Below, in pieces: positions 18,056 through 28,357 of a stretch of 64,000 bases of DNA. Made by a program: the position numbers and the translations under genes. Under the pieces are notes generated by a model, which searched no databases, was not told where the DNA came from, and worked only from the letters and a program-made list of their open reading frames with translations. Numbering within the stretch: the first letter of the stretch is position 1; the number at the start of each line of letters is the position of its first letter. The DNA comes from CAZYFH01 sp965249175 (lineage in GTDB: Bacteria > Acidobacteriota > Vicinamibacteria > Vicinamibacterales > UBA8438), in assembly GCA_965249175.1 (NCBI GenBank), contig OZ252227.1:1612001-1676000 (forward strand), in the 5' to 3' direction.

Positions 18056-19087
18056 ATGGCAGAGTTGATGGTCGTGGTCGCATTGGTCGTGGTCACGTCA
18101 GCCGCGTGCTCGCTGTTCGAGGCGGTGCTCTATTCGGTGCCGGCGAGCCGCATCGAGACGCTCGAGCGCGCGGGGCGACCGGCCGGGCGGATTCTGAAGC
18201 GCCTGCGGCGACAGGTCGATCAACCCATCGCGGCCGTGTTGTCGCTGAACACGATCGCGAACACGGGGGGCGGGGCGGTCGCCGGTGCGTTGGCGGCCAG
18301 CGCGCTCGGTCCATCGCGCATCGGGGTTTTCTCGGTGGCGTTCACGCTCGCGATCCTCGTGTTCTCGGAGGTGCTGCCCAAGACGATCGGCGTCGTGTAC
18401 GCGCGCGGTCTCGCGCCGCTGATCGCCCGGCCGCTCCAGATGCTGGTGGTCGTCTTCCGACCGCTGGTATCGGTGACGCGGCTCGTGACCAGGCTCGTGT
18501 GGAGCGGACAGCAGGAGCCCCGGATGCCGGATGACGAACTGCTCACCATGGTCGGACTCGGGCTGCGGTCGGGCGATCTGAGCACGGCCGAAGCACGCGT
18601 CATCCAGAACGTCTTGTCGCTCGAGAAGCGGACGGCTGCCGACGTCATGACCCCGCGGCCAGTAGCCTTCACGCTCGCCGCCACCACGACCGCGAAGGAG
18701 GCGGTGGCGTTGTCCGAGCTCGAGAAGTTCAGCCGTGTCCCGGTCTACGACGGTGATGCGGAGGAGCTGGTCGGGGTCGTCCACAAGGTGGACATCCTGA
18801 CGGCCGTGGCCAACGACCAGTTCGGCACGACGCTCGCCGAGCTGATGCAGCCGGTGCAGTTTGTGGTCGATACAGCCCCGCTCGATCAGCTCCTTCGCAC
18901 GTTCCTCGAGCGCCGGCGCCACATGGTGGCGGTCATCGACGAGTTTGGCGGATTCGAGGGCATCGTCACGCTGGAGGACGTGCTGGAAGAGCTGATCGGC
19001 CAGGAGATCGTCGACGAGTTCGACCAGGAGGCCGATCTCCGCGCGTTCGCGCGCCGTCGCCGCGAAGAAACGCTCGGGCGAGGGTAG
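18056..19087 (+). CDS. CNNM-transmembrane / CBS-domain protein (hemolysin-C-like)
   Basis: 343 aa. The N-terminal DUF21/CNNM domain has about four hydrophobic segments (residues 5-150). It contains the family motif S-L-N-T-I-A-N and F-S-E-V-L-P-K-T-I. Paired CBS domains follow (V-M-T-P-R-P at about residue 198 and I-D-E-F-G-G-F-E-G-I-V-T near 300). Members are implicated in Mg2+/Co2+ efflux. The C-terminal CorC_HlyC domain present in many relatives is absent. Upstream gene is divergent (glgB operon). Confidence 0.88.
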   Translation: MAELMVVVALVVVTSAACSLFEAVLYSVPASRIETLERAGRPAGRILKRLRRQVDQPIAAVLSLNTIANTGGGAVAGALAASALGPSRIGVFSVAFTLAILVFSEVLPKTIGVVYARGLAPLIARPLQMLVVVFRPLVSVTRLVTRLVWSGQQEPRMPDDELLTMVGLGLRSGDLSTAEARVIQNVLSLEKRTAADVMTPRPVAFTLAATTTAKEAVALSELEKFSRVPVYDGDAEELVGVVHKVDILTAVANDQFGTTLAELMQPVQFVVDTAPLDQLLRTFLERRRHMVAVIDEFGGFEGIVTLEDVLEELIGQEIVDEFDQEADLRAFARRRREETLGRG

Positions 19088-19145
19088 AGCCTCAAGCTTT
19101 TCGGGTTGGGGTCGATTCTCTAAAAGAAGGAGAGGGACGACATCA

Positions 19146-19931
19146 ATGCCGATGCCGCACGCGCGCCTTGGCCGTCTGTTCCTCGTTCTAGGCGCGATCT
19201 TTGGGATCGGTACGGTCGGCTACCGCCTCATCGAGGGTTCAACCTGGTGGGACGCGTTCTTCATGACCGTCATCACGTTGACGACGGTCGGGTATGGGGA
19301 GGAGATCGCCCTCTCTGAGACGGGCGAAGTGTTTACGACGGTCCTGCTCCTTGCGGGGTGTGGCCTCCTGCTGTTTCTCGCGACCGAGGTCAGTCGGTCC
19401 GTCGTCGAGGGCGAACTGAAGCATTTTCTTGGTCGCGCACGGAGATCGCGCATGATCGAGCACATGTCGGGGCACGACGTTGTTTGCGGCTACGGTCGGA
19501 TGGGAGCAGCGGTTGTCCGGGAGCTCCAACGCGCCGGTCGTCGCGTGGTGGTGATCGAGCGGCGCCTCGAGGTCGTGCAGGCGCTGCAAGAGTCGGGCGT
19601 GCCGGCGATCTCGGGAGATGGGACGTCTGAGGCGATTCTGACGGCGGCCAAGGTGCACGTTGCGCATGGCCTCATCGCGTGCCTTGACGATGACGCGCAC
19701 AACGTCTACACAGTGCTCACCGCCCGGTCGCTCAATCCAAAACTGCTCATCGCTGCCCGTGCGACCGAGGACCGCGCGATGCAGCGCATTCGGCGAGCCG
19801 GTGCCGACCGTGTCGTCAACCCGTACCAGCTGGGTGGCGCGCGGTTGGCCGACATCATGGCCGCGCCGCCTTGCGACCATGTCCTCAATGCGTCGGTCGC
19901 CGACACAGCTGTGCTCGACCGCGCCTCCTAG
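19146..19931 (+). CDS. Two-TM potassium channel with RCK/TrkA-N domain
   Basis: 261 aa. Two membrane helices flank a pore loop with the T-V-G-Y-G-E selectivity filter (residues ~40-45). A TrkA-N (RCK_N) Rossmann domain follows, with V-V-C-G-Y-G-R-M-G. The usual C-terminal RCK_C domain is missing: the protein stops shortly after the V-V-N-P-Y-Q-L-G-G motif, so gating may be simplified or the gene is 3'-truncated. A purine-rich AGAAGGAGAGG lies upstream of the ATG. Confidence 0.88.
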   Translation: MPMPHARLGRLFLVLGAIFGIGTVGYRLIEGSTWWDAFFMTVITLTTVGYGEEIALSETGEVFTTVLLLAGCGLLLFLATEVSRSVVEGELKHFLGRARRSRMIEHMSGHDVVCGYGRMGAAVVRELQRAGRRVVVIERRLEVVQALQESGVPAISGDGTSEAILTAAKVHVAHGLIACLDDDAHNVYTVLTARSLNPKLLIAARATEDRAMQRIRRAGADRVVNPYQLGGARLADIMAAPPCDHVLNASVADTAVLDRAS

Positions 19932-20181
19932 TGCCCCGCACGCGTGACCGCCACCGCGATTTGCCAGCTCGGCGCCGGGCCCCGGCTTGGCACCCTTCGT
20001 GCTTGCTCAGTGTCCTAACTCGGCGGTGCGCAGGCTCGGGGTGGAGCACGTGTGGGGCAGGCGTCCCGATGGGCGCGGCCGTTGCCCTGTCGTGTCGAGA
20101 CCCCGCCGAGGATGACGGCCGCCCGACGACGAGAGACGATGAGCTCCGACCCAGGCATGGAAGCAACACGCGGATGGAGCG

Positions 20182-21077
20182 GTGGCTCAGCTCGCTCGTT
20201 ACGACTTTCGCAAGCCCGAGCGCCTGTCAAAGGACCAATTGCGCTCGCTGCAGTTCCTTTACGACCGTTTTTCGAGGCAGCTCTCGACCTCGCTGTCGGC
20301 GTATCTGCGCACGTCGTCGTCCGCCTCGGTCGTCCATGTCGAGCGGCTCACATACGCTGACTTCGTCTTGTCGCTCCCCGAGACGACCACGGTCTGGGCC
20401 GTTGGCCTCGATCCGATTGCGGGGACGGCAGCGTTCGAGATCAGTCCGGATGCCGCGTACTCCATCGTCTATTCCATGTTGGGGGAAGCGGCCCGAGCAC
20501 GACACAGAGCCGCGCGCTCACGGAGATCGAGCAGAGCGTCGTGGAGAAGGTCGCGATCCTGATTCTGGAGGTGCTCGCAACTGAATGCCGGCCGTTTCGC
20601 GATTCGCGCCTGTTCGTCAAGGGACACGACACGCGGCCCCAAATGCTCAACATCGCCCCGCCAGGCGAGCCATTTGCCGTGGGGCGCTTCGACCTGGTCG
20701 TCGGAGAGACGAAGGGTCTATTCAATCTCGCGCTGCCCGCGTTCGTGTTGGAGGAGATTGGCCTCAACTCGACCCACGGCTGGCAGCGCGGACAACCCCC
20801 CCAGGCCGGGGTCGAGCGCGAGCAGTACCATCAGCGGCTCGCGGCCGTTCCCATGCCGGTGGAGGTGGCCGTGGAATCCAAGATTGCCGCTTCGGAGCTG
20901 CTCAGGATGAGTGTGGGGGCATTCATCACTATCGGGGCGCCGACGGAGACCGACGTCACACTTCGTGTCGCCGGCACAACGAAGTTCGTCGGCAAGCTGT
21001 TCTCCGTCGGGGGCATGGCAAAGCTGCGCGTCGAGTCCTCACTCAATCCCGAGCCCGCGGATCCGGTCCCTGGGTAG
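20182..21077 (+). pseudogene. fliM: Flagellar motor switch protein FliM, frameshifted
   Basis: The first frame (GTG at 20182 with GGAG upstream) gives L-S-K-D-Q-L-R-S-L-Q-F-L-Y-D-R-F, a FliM N-terminal match, through Y-S-M-L-G. The second frame resumes with S-G-P-S-T-T-Q and runs through the middle domain to a SpoA C-terminal domain. A one-base loss in the G5 run at 20481-20485 would produce this; six G would restore the frame. FliM forms the switch complex binding CheY-P. No other flagellar gene lies nearby. Either a sequencing or assembly error, or true decay. Confidence 0.8.
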
Positions 21078-21981
21078 GACGCGGTGTCTGGGGCCGTTCC
21101 TCGGTCGTCACCATGCGGATAAACCGATCGACAAGATCCGAGCGTCGCCACCCGTGCGACACCTCCGCCTGGAGCACGCCGCACGCGTCGCTACGCGCGA
21201 TGGCCCTCCGATACGGTCGGTCGGACGATCGGCCGGACCTGGCGGAATGAGTTGAGCTGACTGCACAACGCATCGCCGACGATCGTGTGACGCTGCATCA
21301 GCGTGCGCTCGCCCGGCAGCAGTGGACCCGGCTTGAGCAGTATCGAGTCGGGCACGGCGATCTTGCCGAGATCGTGCAGATAGCCGCTGCGATGGAGCAC
21401 GCCGATGTCAGCTTCCGGCAGACGGAGCCGGATGCCGAGACGGCTGGCGTATCGCGCCAGTCGCTCGCAGTGCCCCTGGGTATAGGGGTCGCGGGCCTCG
21501 ATGGTCAGCGCAAGGCTGCAGGTCACCTGGTCGGCAGAATCCAGCTGGTCCGTGTAGCGCTTTCGGCCCATCAGTGCGCGCACGCGCGCGCGCAGATGCG
21601 CCACGTCGATCGGCTTGGTCAGACAGTCGTCGGCTCCCACGTCGATCCCTCTGATTCGGGTGTCGTGTCCGCGTAGTCCGGTCATCAAGACGACCGGCAA
21701 GAGGCACGTCGCTGGGTCCTGGCGGATGCGGCGACACACCTCGAGACCATCGACGTCGGCCATCTTGACGTTGAGCAGCACGAGGTCGGGGCAGCCATCG
21801 CGAATGTGTCGTAGGGCCGAGGCGCCGTCGACGGCGATCGCCACGTCGTAGCCGTCACGGGTGAGGAAGCGTCTCGCTACCGTGGCTGCGGCGCGCTCGT
21901 CGTCCACGACAAGTACCGTGCCCCGGCGGTGCCCGGCCGTGGGTCGGCGTCGGGAGGGGCCGGTGTTCGCGAGGACATCAT
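21043..21981 (-). pseudogene. Response regulator with HD-GYP domain, frameshifted and internally deleted
   Basis: The ATG at 21981 overlaps the upstream stop (ATGA). The frame must shift by one base, probably in the G4 run at 21921-21924, to enter a REC domain (V-L-V-V-D-D-E; phospho-acceptor region V-L-L-N-V-K, with N where D is usual). An HD domain follows (Y-L-H-D-L-G-K-I). After R-P-I-V-R the expected H-H-E...G-Y-P stretch is missing. The sequence then resumes in another frame with D-R-P-Y-R-R-A-I, the usual distal part of HD-GYP domains. Without the GYP motif, c-di-GMP hydrolysis is unlikely. Confidence 0.75.
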
Positions 21982-23420
21982 GTGTGACTCGGGCTACCCG
22001 ATCCGGCCTCGTTTCCGAAGCCCCGCACGGCCAGGCCGGGCTCGCTTTGAACGAGGCGGAGCACGGCGCGTTCGTTGCGGGCCTCGGATGCTGGCCGTGA
22101 CGCGCGCTCGTGCTCAGCGGCCTTGATCTCATCCAGCATCTGTCCAGCCGCCTGCAGGAGCTCGCGCGGCGTGTCGCCATTCGTGCCGAGCGCTGCGATG
22201 CTCAGACTGACGTTCACCGCCACAGTCTGTCCGTCCACAGGGATTGGTGCGGCAACGGCGGCCGACACACGGCCGGCGATGTTCGCGCCGACCGCATCGT
22301 CATCAGTCCCATCCAAGACGATGCTGAATACGTCACCGCCCAGTCGAGCGACGGTATCTGGCTCCCGGACAACCCCCCGCAGGCGCACGGCAGTTTCGCG
22401 CAGAACAATGTCGCCCGCCTCGTCTCCGAGTCTGTCGTTGACGCTCTGGAAGCGGTCGAGGTCCAGCAGCAGCAGAGCGCACGGTCGGCCGGATCGGTGG
22501 GCGCTAGCGACCGCGTGGGTGAGTCGCTCGAGGAAGAGTGTGCGATTCGCCACTCCGGTGAGCTGGTCGTAGTGCGCACGATGCCGCAAGGACTGCTCAG
22601 ACCGCTGCCGCTCGATGCCGTATCGGATGGCCTGCTCGAGCAGTGGGCTGTCGAGCTGGGCCGTCGCAAGGTATTCGTCAGCGCAGAGTCTGATGGCCTC
22701 ACGGGCCAACGGACCGTCCGCTGTTGGACCCAACACGATGAGCGCGGTGCCGAGGGCCGCCATCCGGATGCGCTTGACGATGCCCAGGGGTGTCGCCCCC
22801 GCGAGCGACAGGTCGACGACGACACAATCGGTGTCGGCTATAGTGAGTTTGCCCAACCCATCGCTCGGGCGCTCGACCTGTTGAACGGTGCACCCGCCCA
22901 TCGTCTCACTTGCTAGACGTCGTCTCACAACCTCGGCGATCGCGGGGTCGTCTGCGATCAGGAGAATCTCCAGATCGCGGTCTGTCCCGGGCGCCAGCCG
23001 TTCGGCGCGCAGCCGCAGCGCCAATCGGACGGCGCGACCGAGCGCCGCGGCGCTCCATGGTTTTCGAATCACCGCCGCTACTGAGCCCTCGCACCCACGG
23101 TCGAGCCGGAGGTCGACGTCGAGACCCGTAACCATCACGAAGAACGTATCCGGCAATAGCTGTCGTACGCGTCGCACGACCGCGCACGCGTCGAGGTCGG
23201 GCAAGTGGTGGTCGACGACAACCGCGTCGTATGTGTGCCGCGCGGCGAGTCGGAAGGCGGCGGCCGCGTTGCCGGCCTGATCAACCGCGAGCCCACGCTC
23301 CCGCATCTCCCGGGCAAACAGATCGCGGATGGCCTCATCGTCGTCGACGAAAAGGATGCGGCGCCGGGGCTGGTCGACAGTACGCTCCAATCCGGTCGAC
23401 GCTGCAGGGGGGTATGTCAT
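21978..23420 (-). CDS. Dual-REC GGDEF-domain response regulator (degenerate GGDVF)
   Basis: 480 aa. The first REC domain (residues ~20-140) has F-V-D-D-D-E and the phospho-acceptor in V-V-V-D-H-H-L-P. The second REC-like domain (~150-265) has V-V-V-D-L-S. A GGDEF domain follows (D-Q-L-T-G-V-A-N-R through L-G-G-D-V-F). The signature has valine in place of the glutamate (GGDVF), which should impair diguanylate cyclase activity. It may act as a sensor or scaffold. Its stop overlaps the start of the HD-GYP gene, so the two were cotranslated. Confidence 0.85.
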   Translation of the reverse strand: MTYPPAASTGLERTVDQPRRRILFVDDDEAIRDLFAREMRERGLAVDQAGNAAAAFRLAARHTYDAVVVDHHLPDLDACAVVRRVRQLLPDTFFVMVTGLDVDLRLDRGCEGSVAAVIRKPWSAAALGRAVRLALRLRAERLAPGTDRDLEILLIADDPAIAEVVRRRLASETMGGCTVQQVERPSDGLGKLTIADTDCVVVDLSLAGATPLGIVKRIRMAALGTALIVLGPTADGPLAREAIRLCADEYLATAQLDSPLLEQAIRYGIERQRSEQSLRHRAHYDQLTGVANRTLFLERLTHAVASAHRSGRPCALLLLDLDRFQSVNDRLGDEAGDIVLRETAVRLRGVVREPDTVARLGGDVFSIVLDGTDDDAVGANIAGRVSAAVAAPIPVDGQTVAVNVSLSIAALGTNGDTPRELLQAAGQMLDEIKAAEHERASRPASEARNERAVLRLVQSEPGLAVRGFGNEAGSGSPSHT

Positions 23421-23583
23421 GGGCAGAATGTCCGCCGAGGTAATCGACCGACGCAGTCAGTTCTTGAACGTGCGGATGCGTGAGGTGCGCCGTGCGGTCG
23501 AGCCGGGTTGGCAGGAAGGCGGATCGCCCACGCTGCAACCGTCAGCGCTTGAGCGGTCTGGACACGTCACGGCCGACGGGATC

Positions 23584-23637
23584 TGCGGCCCGGATCTCAC
23601 CGAGCCGAGCCCGGCGTTGCGGCCCGGATCTCACCGA
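23584..23637. repeat. 20-bp direct repeat in intergenic gap
   Basis: TGCGGCCCGGATCTCACCGA occurs twice, at 23584-23603 and 23618-23637 (34-bp period). It sits in the 266-bp gap upstream of the dual-REC GGDEF gene. The remainder of the gap shows nothing recognisable. It could be a regulator site or slippage product. Confidence 0.4.
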
Positions 23638-23686
23638 CGCGAGCCGCCACTGTCCAAGAGGGTGAGAGGGGCCGAGTGGACGGACG

Positions 23687-24445
23687 TCAAGCGACCGACG
23701 CGTCCGGCTGCGCGCGTGCTTGCATCTCGTGGTTGGCCCGGACCCTAGTCTTAGTCCGGCGACTGGCCTTGTCTGTGTACATGCGCGCGTCGGCCTCCCT
23801 GATGAGCGACTCGATGTCGGGCGCCCGCTGTCCGAGCTGCGCGCAACCGATGCTCAGGCCAATACCGGGCGGGAGCGCCCAGCGCCGCGCGGATGCGCCG
23901 AACGCCGATTTCAGCTTTGCGCTCTTGCGCTTCGCCTCACGCTCACAGCATGACATCAGGACGACGAACTCGTCGCCGCCCCAGCGGAACACGTAGTCCG
24001 CGCAGCGGACGTGGCGCTTCAAGAGCTGCGCCAGATGCTGCATGAGGCGGTCTCCCATGGGGTGACCCAGGTTGTCATTCACCGACTTGAAGCGATCGAC
24101 GTCGATGAACACCAGGGTGAGTGGGATGCCGTAGCGGTGATGCCGCTGCACTTCGTGCGCGATGATCTCGTCGAAAAAGCGCCGGTTATGACAGCCAGTC
24201 AGAGGGTCGGTGGTTGCCAGCTGGTGGAGCTGACGCTGCGCCGCTTCGAGACGCCGGTTCGCCAGCTGCAGATCCGCTGCCAGCTTGATGAGCGCGTCGG
24301 GCGAGATCGGGTCGCGGTCGTCCCGGCCCGAATCGGCCCGTCGTGGTGCCGTCTTGGGCGATTGCTCCTCTCGCAAGGTCAGCTCAACACACAGCGAAAG
24401 GGAAGCAAGACTCGCGCCATCCGCTCGCGTTCGGCGGACGGTCAT
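23687..24445 (-). CDS. GGDEF-domain diguanylate cyclase
   Basis: 252 aa from the ATG at 24445; an upstream start in the same frame cannot be excluded. A short N-terminus and a coiled-coil-like segment (A-A-D-L-Q-L-A-N-R-R-L-E-A-A) precede the cyclase domain. It has D-P-L-T-G-C-H-N-R-R and the intact R-W-G-G-D-E-F signature. R-C-A-D five residues before it fits the RxxD inhibitory site. It should synthesise c-di-GMP with product feedback. It lies just downstream of a single-domain response regulator, its likely partner. Confidence 0.88.
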   Translation of the reverse strand: MTVRRTRADGASLASLSLCVELTLREEQSPKTAPRRADSGRDDRDPISPDALIKLAADLQLANRRLEAAQRQLHQLATTDPLTGCHNRRFFDEIIAHEVQRHHRYGIPLTLVFIDVDRFKSVNDNLGHPMGDRLMQHLAQLLKRHVRCADYVFRWGGDEFVVLMSCCEREAKRKSAKLKSAFGASARRWALPPGIGLSIGCAQLGQRAPDIESLIREADARMYTDKASRRTKTRVRANHEMQARAQPDASVA

Positions 24446-24522
24446 CTGTCCGAGGGCACTGGCCCAAGCAGGTGCGAGACCCTCGAGTCGGGGTCGGATG
24501 GACGACGGACCGACCTGGGGTG

Positions 24523-24981
24523 TCAGGCTGCCGTCGCCGGTCCGCTTGAAGGCTTCTGTGTACTGGGTTGCGCAGCCAGGAGCTCCGTGATCCGTCGGAG
24601 GAGTGCAACCTGCGTGAACGGTTTCAGCATGTAGGAGTAGCCGCTCCGGCGAAGCCCACTGCGGACGAAGGGCGAGTCGTCGGCGTAGCCTGTCATAAAG
24701 AGCACCCGCGCCTCGGGATGCAGCGGCGCGAGTCTGCTCGCTAGCTCGAATCCGTCCATTGACGGCATGACGATGTCCGTCACGATGAGATGGATTGGTT
24801 CGTCGCGGGCCATGGCGACTTCGACGGCGCTCGCACCGTTGGGCGCTTCCACCAACTCGCAGTCCAACGTCTGGAGGACCCGCCCGAACAACCTCAGGAG
24901 AATCGGGTCGTCCTCGACGAGCAGAATCGTCCTCTGCGTAGCGGTGACGGCAGCGTGGGGCGATGGCGCGAGTTCGATCAT
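24523..24981 (-). CDS. Single-domain response regulator
   Basis: 152 aa from the ATG at 24981. One REC domain: I-L-L-V-E-D-D-P at the N-terminus, phospho-acceptor in V-T-D-I-V-M-P-S-M-D-G, conserved T in F-M-T-G-Y-A-D-D and K in M-L-K-P-F. There is no output domain, so it probably passes phosphate or signals by binding. The C-terminal ~15 residues are disordered. It starts a minus-strand cluster with the GGDEF and HD-GYP genes. Confidence 0.88.
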   Translation of the reverse strand: MIELAPSPHAAVTATQRTILLVEDDPILLRLFGRVLQTLDCELVEAPNGASAVEVAMARDEPIHLIVTDIVMPSMDGFELASRLAPLHPEARVLFMTGYADDSPFVRSGLRRSGYSYMLKPFTQVALLRRITELLAAQPSTQKPSSGPATAA

Positions 24982-25152
24982 GCGGGAACCACTGGGGCAA
25001 TCGGCACGGCGTCGCGATACGTGAATCGTTACACCCCGCGTGTGCCGCTGGGGACGTGAGACGCCGCGTTCATGAGTTGGATGCACGTGTCGATTGGTCC
25101 AGTAGCGTTTCGCAGCCGCGGCCCGTGTTGGGCCCGGACACCGAGTGACAGG

Positions 25153-26714
25153 ATGGGATCCCTTCCCCAGAGTTGGCCTGGCGGGCAGCCGTCCGCAGCG
25201 AAGACCGATACCGCGCATGACGTGTATGTCGCACGCCAGCCGATATTCGATCGGCGTCGCCGAGTGTTCGGCTACGAGCTGTTGTTTCGTTCGGGACTCG
25301 AGAACGTCTGTCGGGCTGTCGACCTCAACGCTGCCTCGGGGCAGGTCATGCAGGCGATGTGGCTCACGTTCGACCTGGACACGTTGATTGGTCAGAAACG
25401 GGCGTCGTGAACTTGACGCGCGATCTGCTGGTTGCCGGGTACGGGCGGACGTTGCCGGCACAGCTGACAGTCATCGAGCTTCTCGAGACCGTGACGCCGG
25501 ACGACGCCGTGGTGGAGGCGTGCCGCGCGCTCAAGGCCAGTGGTTACATGATTGCCCTCGACGATTTCGTGTATCGGAGCGGACATGAGCGGCTGCTCGA
25601 GCTCGCGGACATCGTCAAGTTTTGTTTCCGCGATACGGACTACAAGACGCAGATCCAGCACGTGCGGCGGCTGGGTCCCAACGTGAAGCTGCTCGCAGAG
25701 AAGGTCGAGACCCGCGAAGAGTACGACCACGCCGCTGCGCTCGGGTGCGACTACTTTCAGGGGTACTTCTTCTGCCGACCGGAGATCGTCTCGGGGCGCG
25801 CGCTCTCCGGGTTCCGCCTGTCCTATCTCCGCCTGTTGCAGGCGGTGACGCGCCCTGACGTCAGTCTCGACGAGCTGGACAACGTCATCCGCAGCGACCT
25901 GTCGATCGCGCATCGCCTCATGAAATACCTGGCCACGATGCCGAAGGCCATCTTGACGGTCGGGACGATGATCGATAGTGGAGTGGCATCGAGCTCCGCG
26001 ATCGCGCGAGAGATCGGCAAGGACCAGGTGCTTGCGGCCAAGCTCCTCAAGCTCGTGAATAGTGGTTTCTGCGGATTCCGATCGCCGATCGCGTCGATCT
26101 CCCAGGCGACGCTGTTACTTGGTCTGGACGCGCTCCGGATGCTCATCTACAGCACCACGGTGCTCGATCTGGCCAGGGCGGCGAACCATCGGATGAAGGG
26201 GTTCTGGGAGCACGCGGTCGGCACCGCGCGGACCTCGGCCCTCCTGGCCGAGAGGGTGGGTCTGCCCCACCCGGAGGAACTGGCCGTCGCCGGACTCATG
26301 CACGATATCGGAAAGGTGGTGATCGCACGGTGGTCCCCGACGAATGCGATCACATCAGACGGCTCGTCGCTGAGCGCGACTGTCTGCAGATAGACGTGGA
26401 GCGAGAGATTCTCCGCGTAACACATTCTCGACGTGGGAGCATGGTTCGTCGCGACATGGTCGTTGCCGGCGCGTTTGCGATACCCAGTCGCCTACCACAA
26501 CGCGTACGACGACAACCAAGACCACGCCGACCGGACGGCGGTTGTGCACGTGGCTGACATCATCTGTCGAGCGAAGGGAATCGGATTTCCCGGCGATCGA
26601 CGGATTCCGGCGATCAACCACAAGGCTTGGGCCGCGCTGAAGTTGTCGATGGATGACGTCGCCGACACGTGTGCGGATCTGGATGCGCTCGTGGAGAGTG
26701 GGGCGCTCTCGTGA
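25153..26714 (+). pseudogene. EAL-HDOD (YuxH-like) signalling protein with three frameshifts
   Basis: Read across frames: V-Y-V-A-R-Q-P-I-F-D, F-G-Y-E-L-L-F-R-S-G (degenerate EAL start), then a shift at about 25405. The next frame carries I-A-L-D-D-F-V, Y-F-Q-G-Y-F-F, an HDOD domain and A-G-L-M-H-D-I-G-K. Two more shifts near 26330 and 26430 are needed to reach C-L-Q-I-D-V-E-R-E, V-G-A-W-F-V-A-T-W and P-V-A-Y-H-N. Such proteins have non-catalytic EAL folds and act in regulation. The true start is uncertain; ATG 25153 fits best. Decay or indel errors. Confidence 0.75.
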
Positions 26715-27758
26715 ACGGAAGCGAATCGGGAAGCCTTGTGTCGGTGCCGAAGCCGGTCGCGGTGATGTCATCCAGGCTTGTCTTGAGTTTCGCCAACGTC
26801 GCGTTCGCACTTCTGTTTGACCGTCCCGCTGGAGATCTCGCGCGCCTCTCGGCAGCCGCAAGAAACGACGCATCGTTTCGGCCATTAATCGAGCAGGCGA
26901 CTGCGTCGTTGCTCGGTATTGGACGCACGACGGCGTTCGACTGGACCGGGTCCGAACGACGGCCGTTTTCACGTGCAGGTCACCAGAATGGCCGACGACA
27001 CGTTCGTGGCGGTCCTCGACGACCGTTCCGAGCAGGTCGAGACGGAGAAGATACTCGGCGTCGTACGCTCGTATCTCGACGGGGTACTGAATCACCTCCC
27101 GCTCGGTGTCATGGTGCTGGACACCGATCTAAAGGTGACGCTCTACAACCGGACCCAAGATCGGCTCTTCGCGAGCCTCGGGCTCAATCTCACGCTCGTC
27201 GACGTTATCGGGTCGCGTATCTCCACGATCTATCCCGTGCTGTCCGCGTCAGCCTGGGGTGACGTCGCGCGTGCGGTGACCGGGAGCCACGAACCGGTGA
27301 CCCGAGCCAAGGTCGCGTTTCCCACCGATCGACCCACTCACCACGTGCACGTCTCGCTTGTGCCGCTGACCGATTGCCACGGAACGTTGTCGGGTGCGGT
27401 GTGCATGACGGAGGACGCCACCCGTCTCGTGCAGCTCGAGGAGGACCTGATCAAGAAAGAGCGGCTCGCGGTGGTTGGCCAGATGACGGCCAAGCTGCAT
27501 CACGAAATCAACAACCCGCTTGTGTCAATCCTCGGCATGGCCGAAACCCTGCTCTACCGTGAGTCACTCAACGCGGACGTTGTTCGCCGCCTGTCCAAGA
27601 TCCGAAACGGCGCGCTTCGCATCGCCGAGGTGACCAAGAAGCTCAGGGACATTCAGGGAATCGGGGTGGCCCAGGAAACGTCAGGGTTGCCGGCGCTGCC
27701 AGATCTCACGCTGGCCCCTCGCGACACCGCGGACGACTACGCCGCGGCGAAGGACTAG
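26711..27758 (+). pseudogene. PAS-HisKA sensor protein without ATPase domain, frameshifted
   Basis: The GTG at 26711 overlaps the stop of the EAL-HDOD gene (GTGA). The first frame reads to about 26945 (T-T-A-F-D-W-T-G-S). A shift then leads to a frame with a PAS domain (L-N-H-L-P-L-G-V-M-V-L-D-T-D) and a HisKA dimerisation helix, A-K-L-H-H-E-I-N-N-P-L, that holds the phosphorylatable histidine. No HATPase domain follows; the gene ends with an acidic tail. It cannot autophosphorylate alone and may be a phosphotransfer or truncated kinase. Confidence 0.7.
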
Positions 27759-27863
27759 GAGCCCGTGGCAAGAGTCAGCGTCGCACCGAGTGGGTTCACG
27801 GCCGTGCTCGGACACGGGTCGCGTGTCACGACGCCGGGTGGCCAGCCGCACGGCCGCTAGTGA

Positions 27864-28205
27864 TTGACTGTGCGCGGCTCGGGCGCGAGGGCGTCCGCCG
27901 CGGCGCGCCAGCGGGTTCTCCGCGGGCTCGAGGCGGCCGGGACGACGTCGATCATGATGCACGAGCTTCGCTCGCGGAGCACCGCCGGTGCCGGCGGTGA
28001 CCAGGACTACGGCTATCTCGCGGACTGCGTGCTGCAGCTGACGATCGTCGAGGAGGGCGGCGACCTGCGCCGATTCGTCTGCGTGAAGAAGATCATGGGG
28101 AGCGACCACGACAAGAGCGTGCGGGAGTACGCCATCGACCAGCACGGTATTCGAATCACCGGGTGTCGAGCGGACGTGACACCACCGATTGCGGCGGTGT
28201 CATGA
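27864..28205 (+). pseudogene. KaiC-like ATPase C-terminal fragment
   Basis: About 105 codons match the C-terminus of KaiC/RadA-like circadian-type ATPases: L-E-A-A-G-T-T-S-I-M-M, L-A-D-C-V-L-Q-L, and V-K-K-I-M-G-S-D-H-D-K with Y-A-I-D-Q-H-G-I. The Walker A and B motifs of the domain are missing, and upstream DNA offers no in-frame continuation. It is a 3' fragment without catalytic parts. Confidence 0.55.
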
Positions 28206-28357
28206 TCAGACGGGGCCGAACCGGCCTCCCGAGACGGGGCTCGTAGCAGGGTGAGACGCGGGATCGAGGGTCAGGCTGAGCGTTGCCGATCCCGGCGGGC
28301 CTCGCCGAACACATCGGCGACGGTCTGCGCGCCAAAACGATCGTCGAGAAACTCCAT

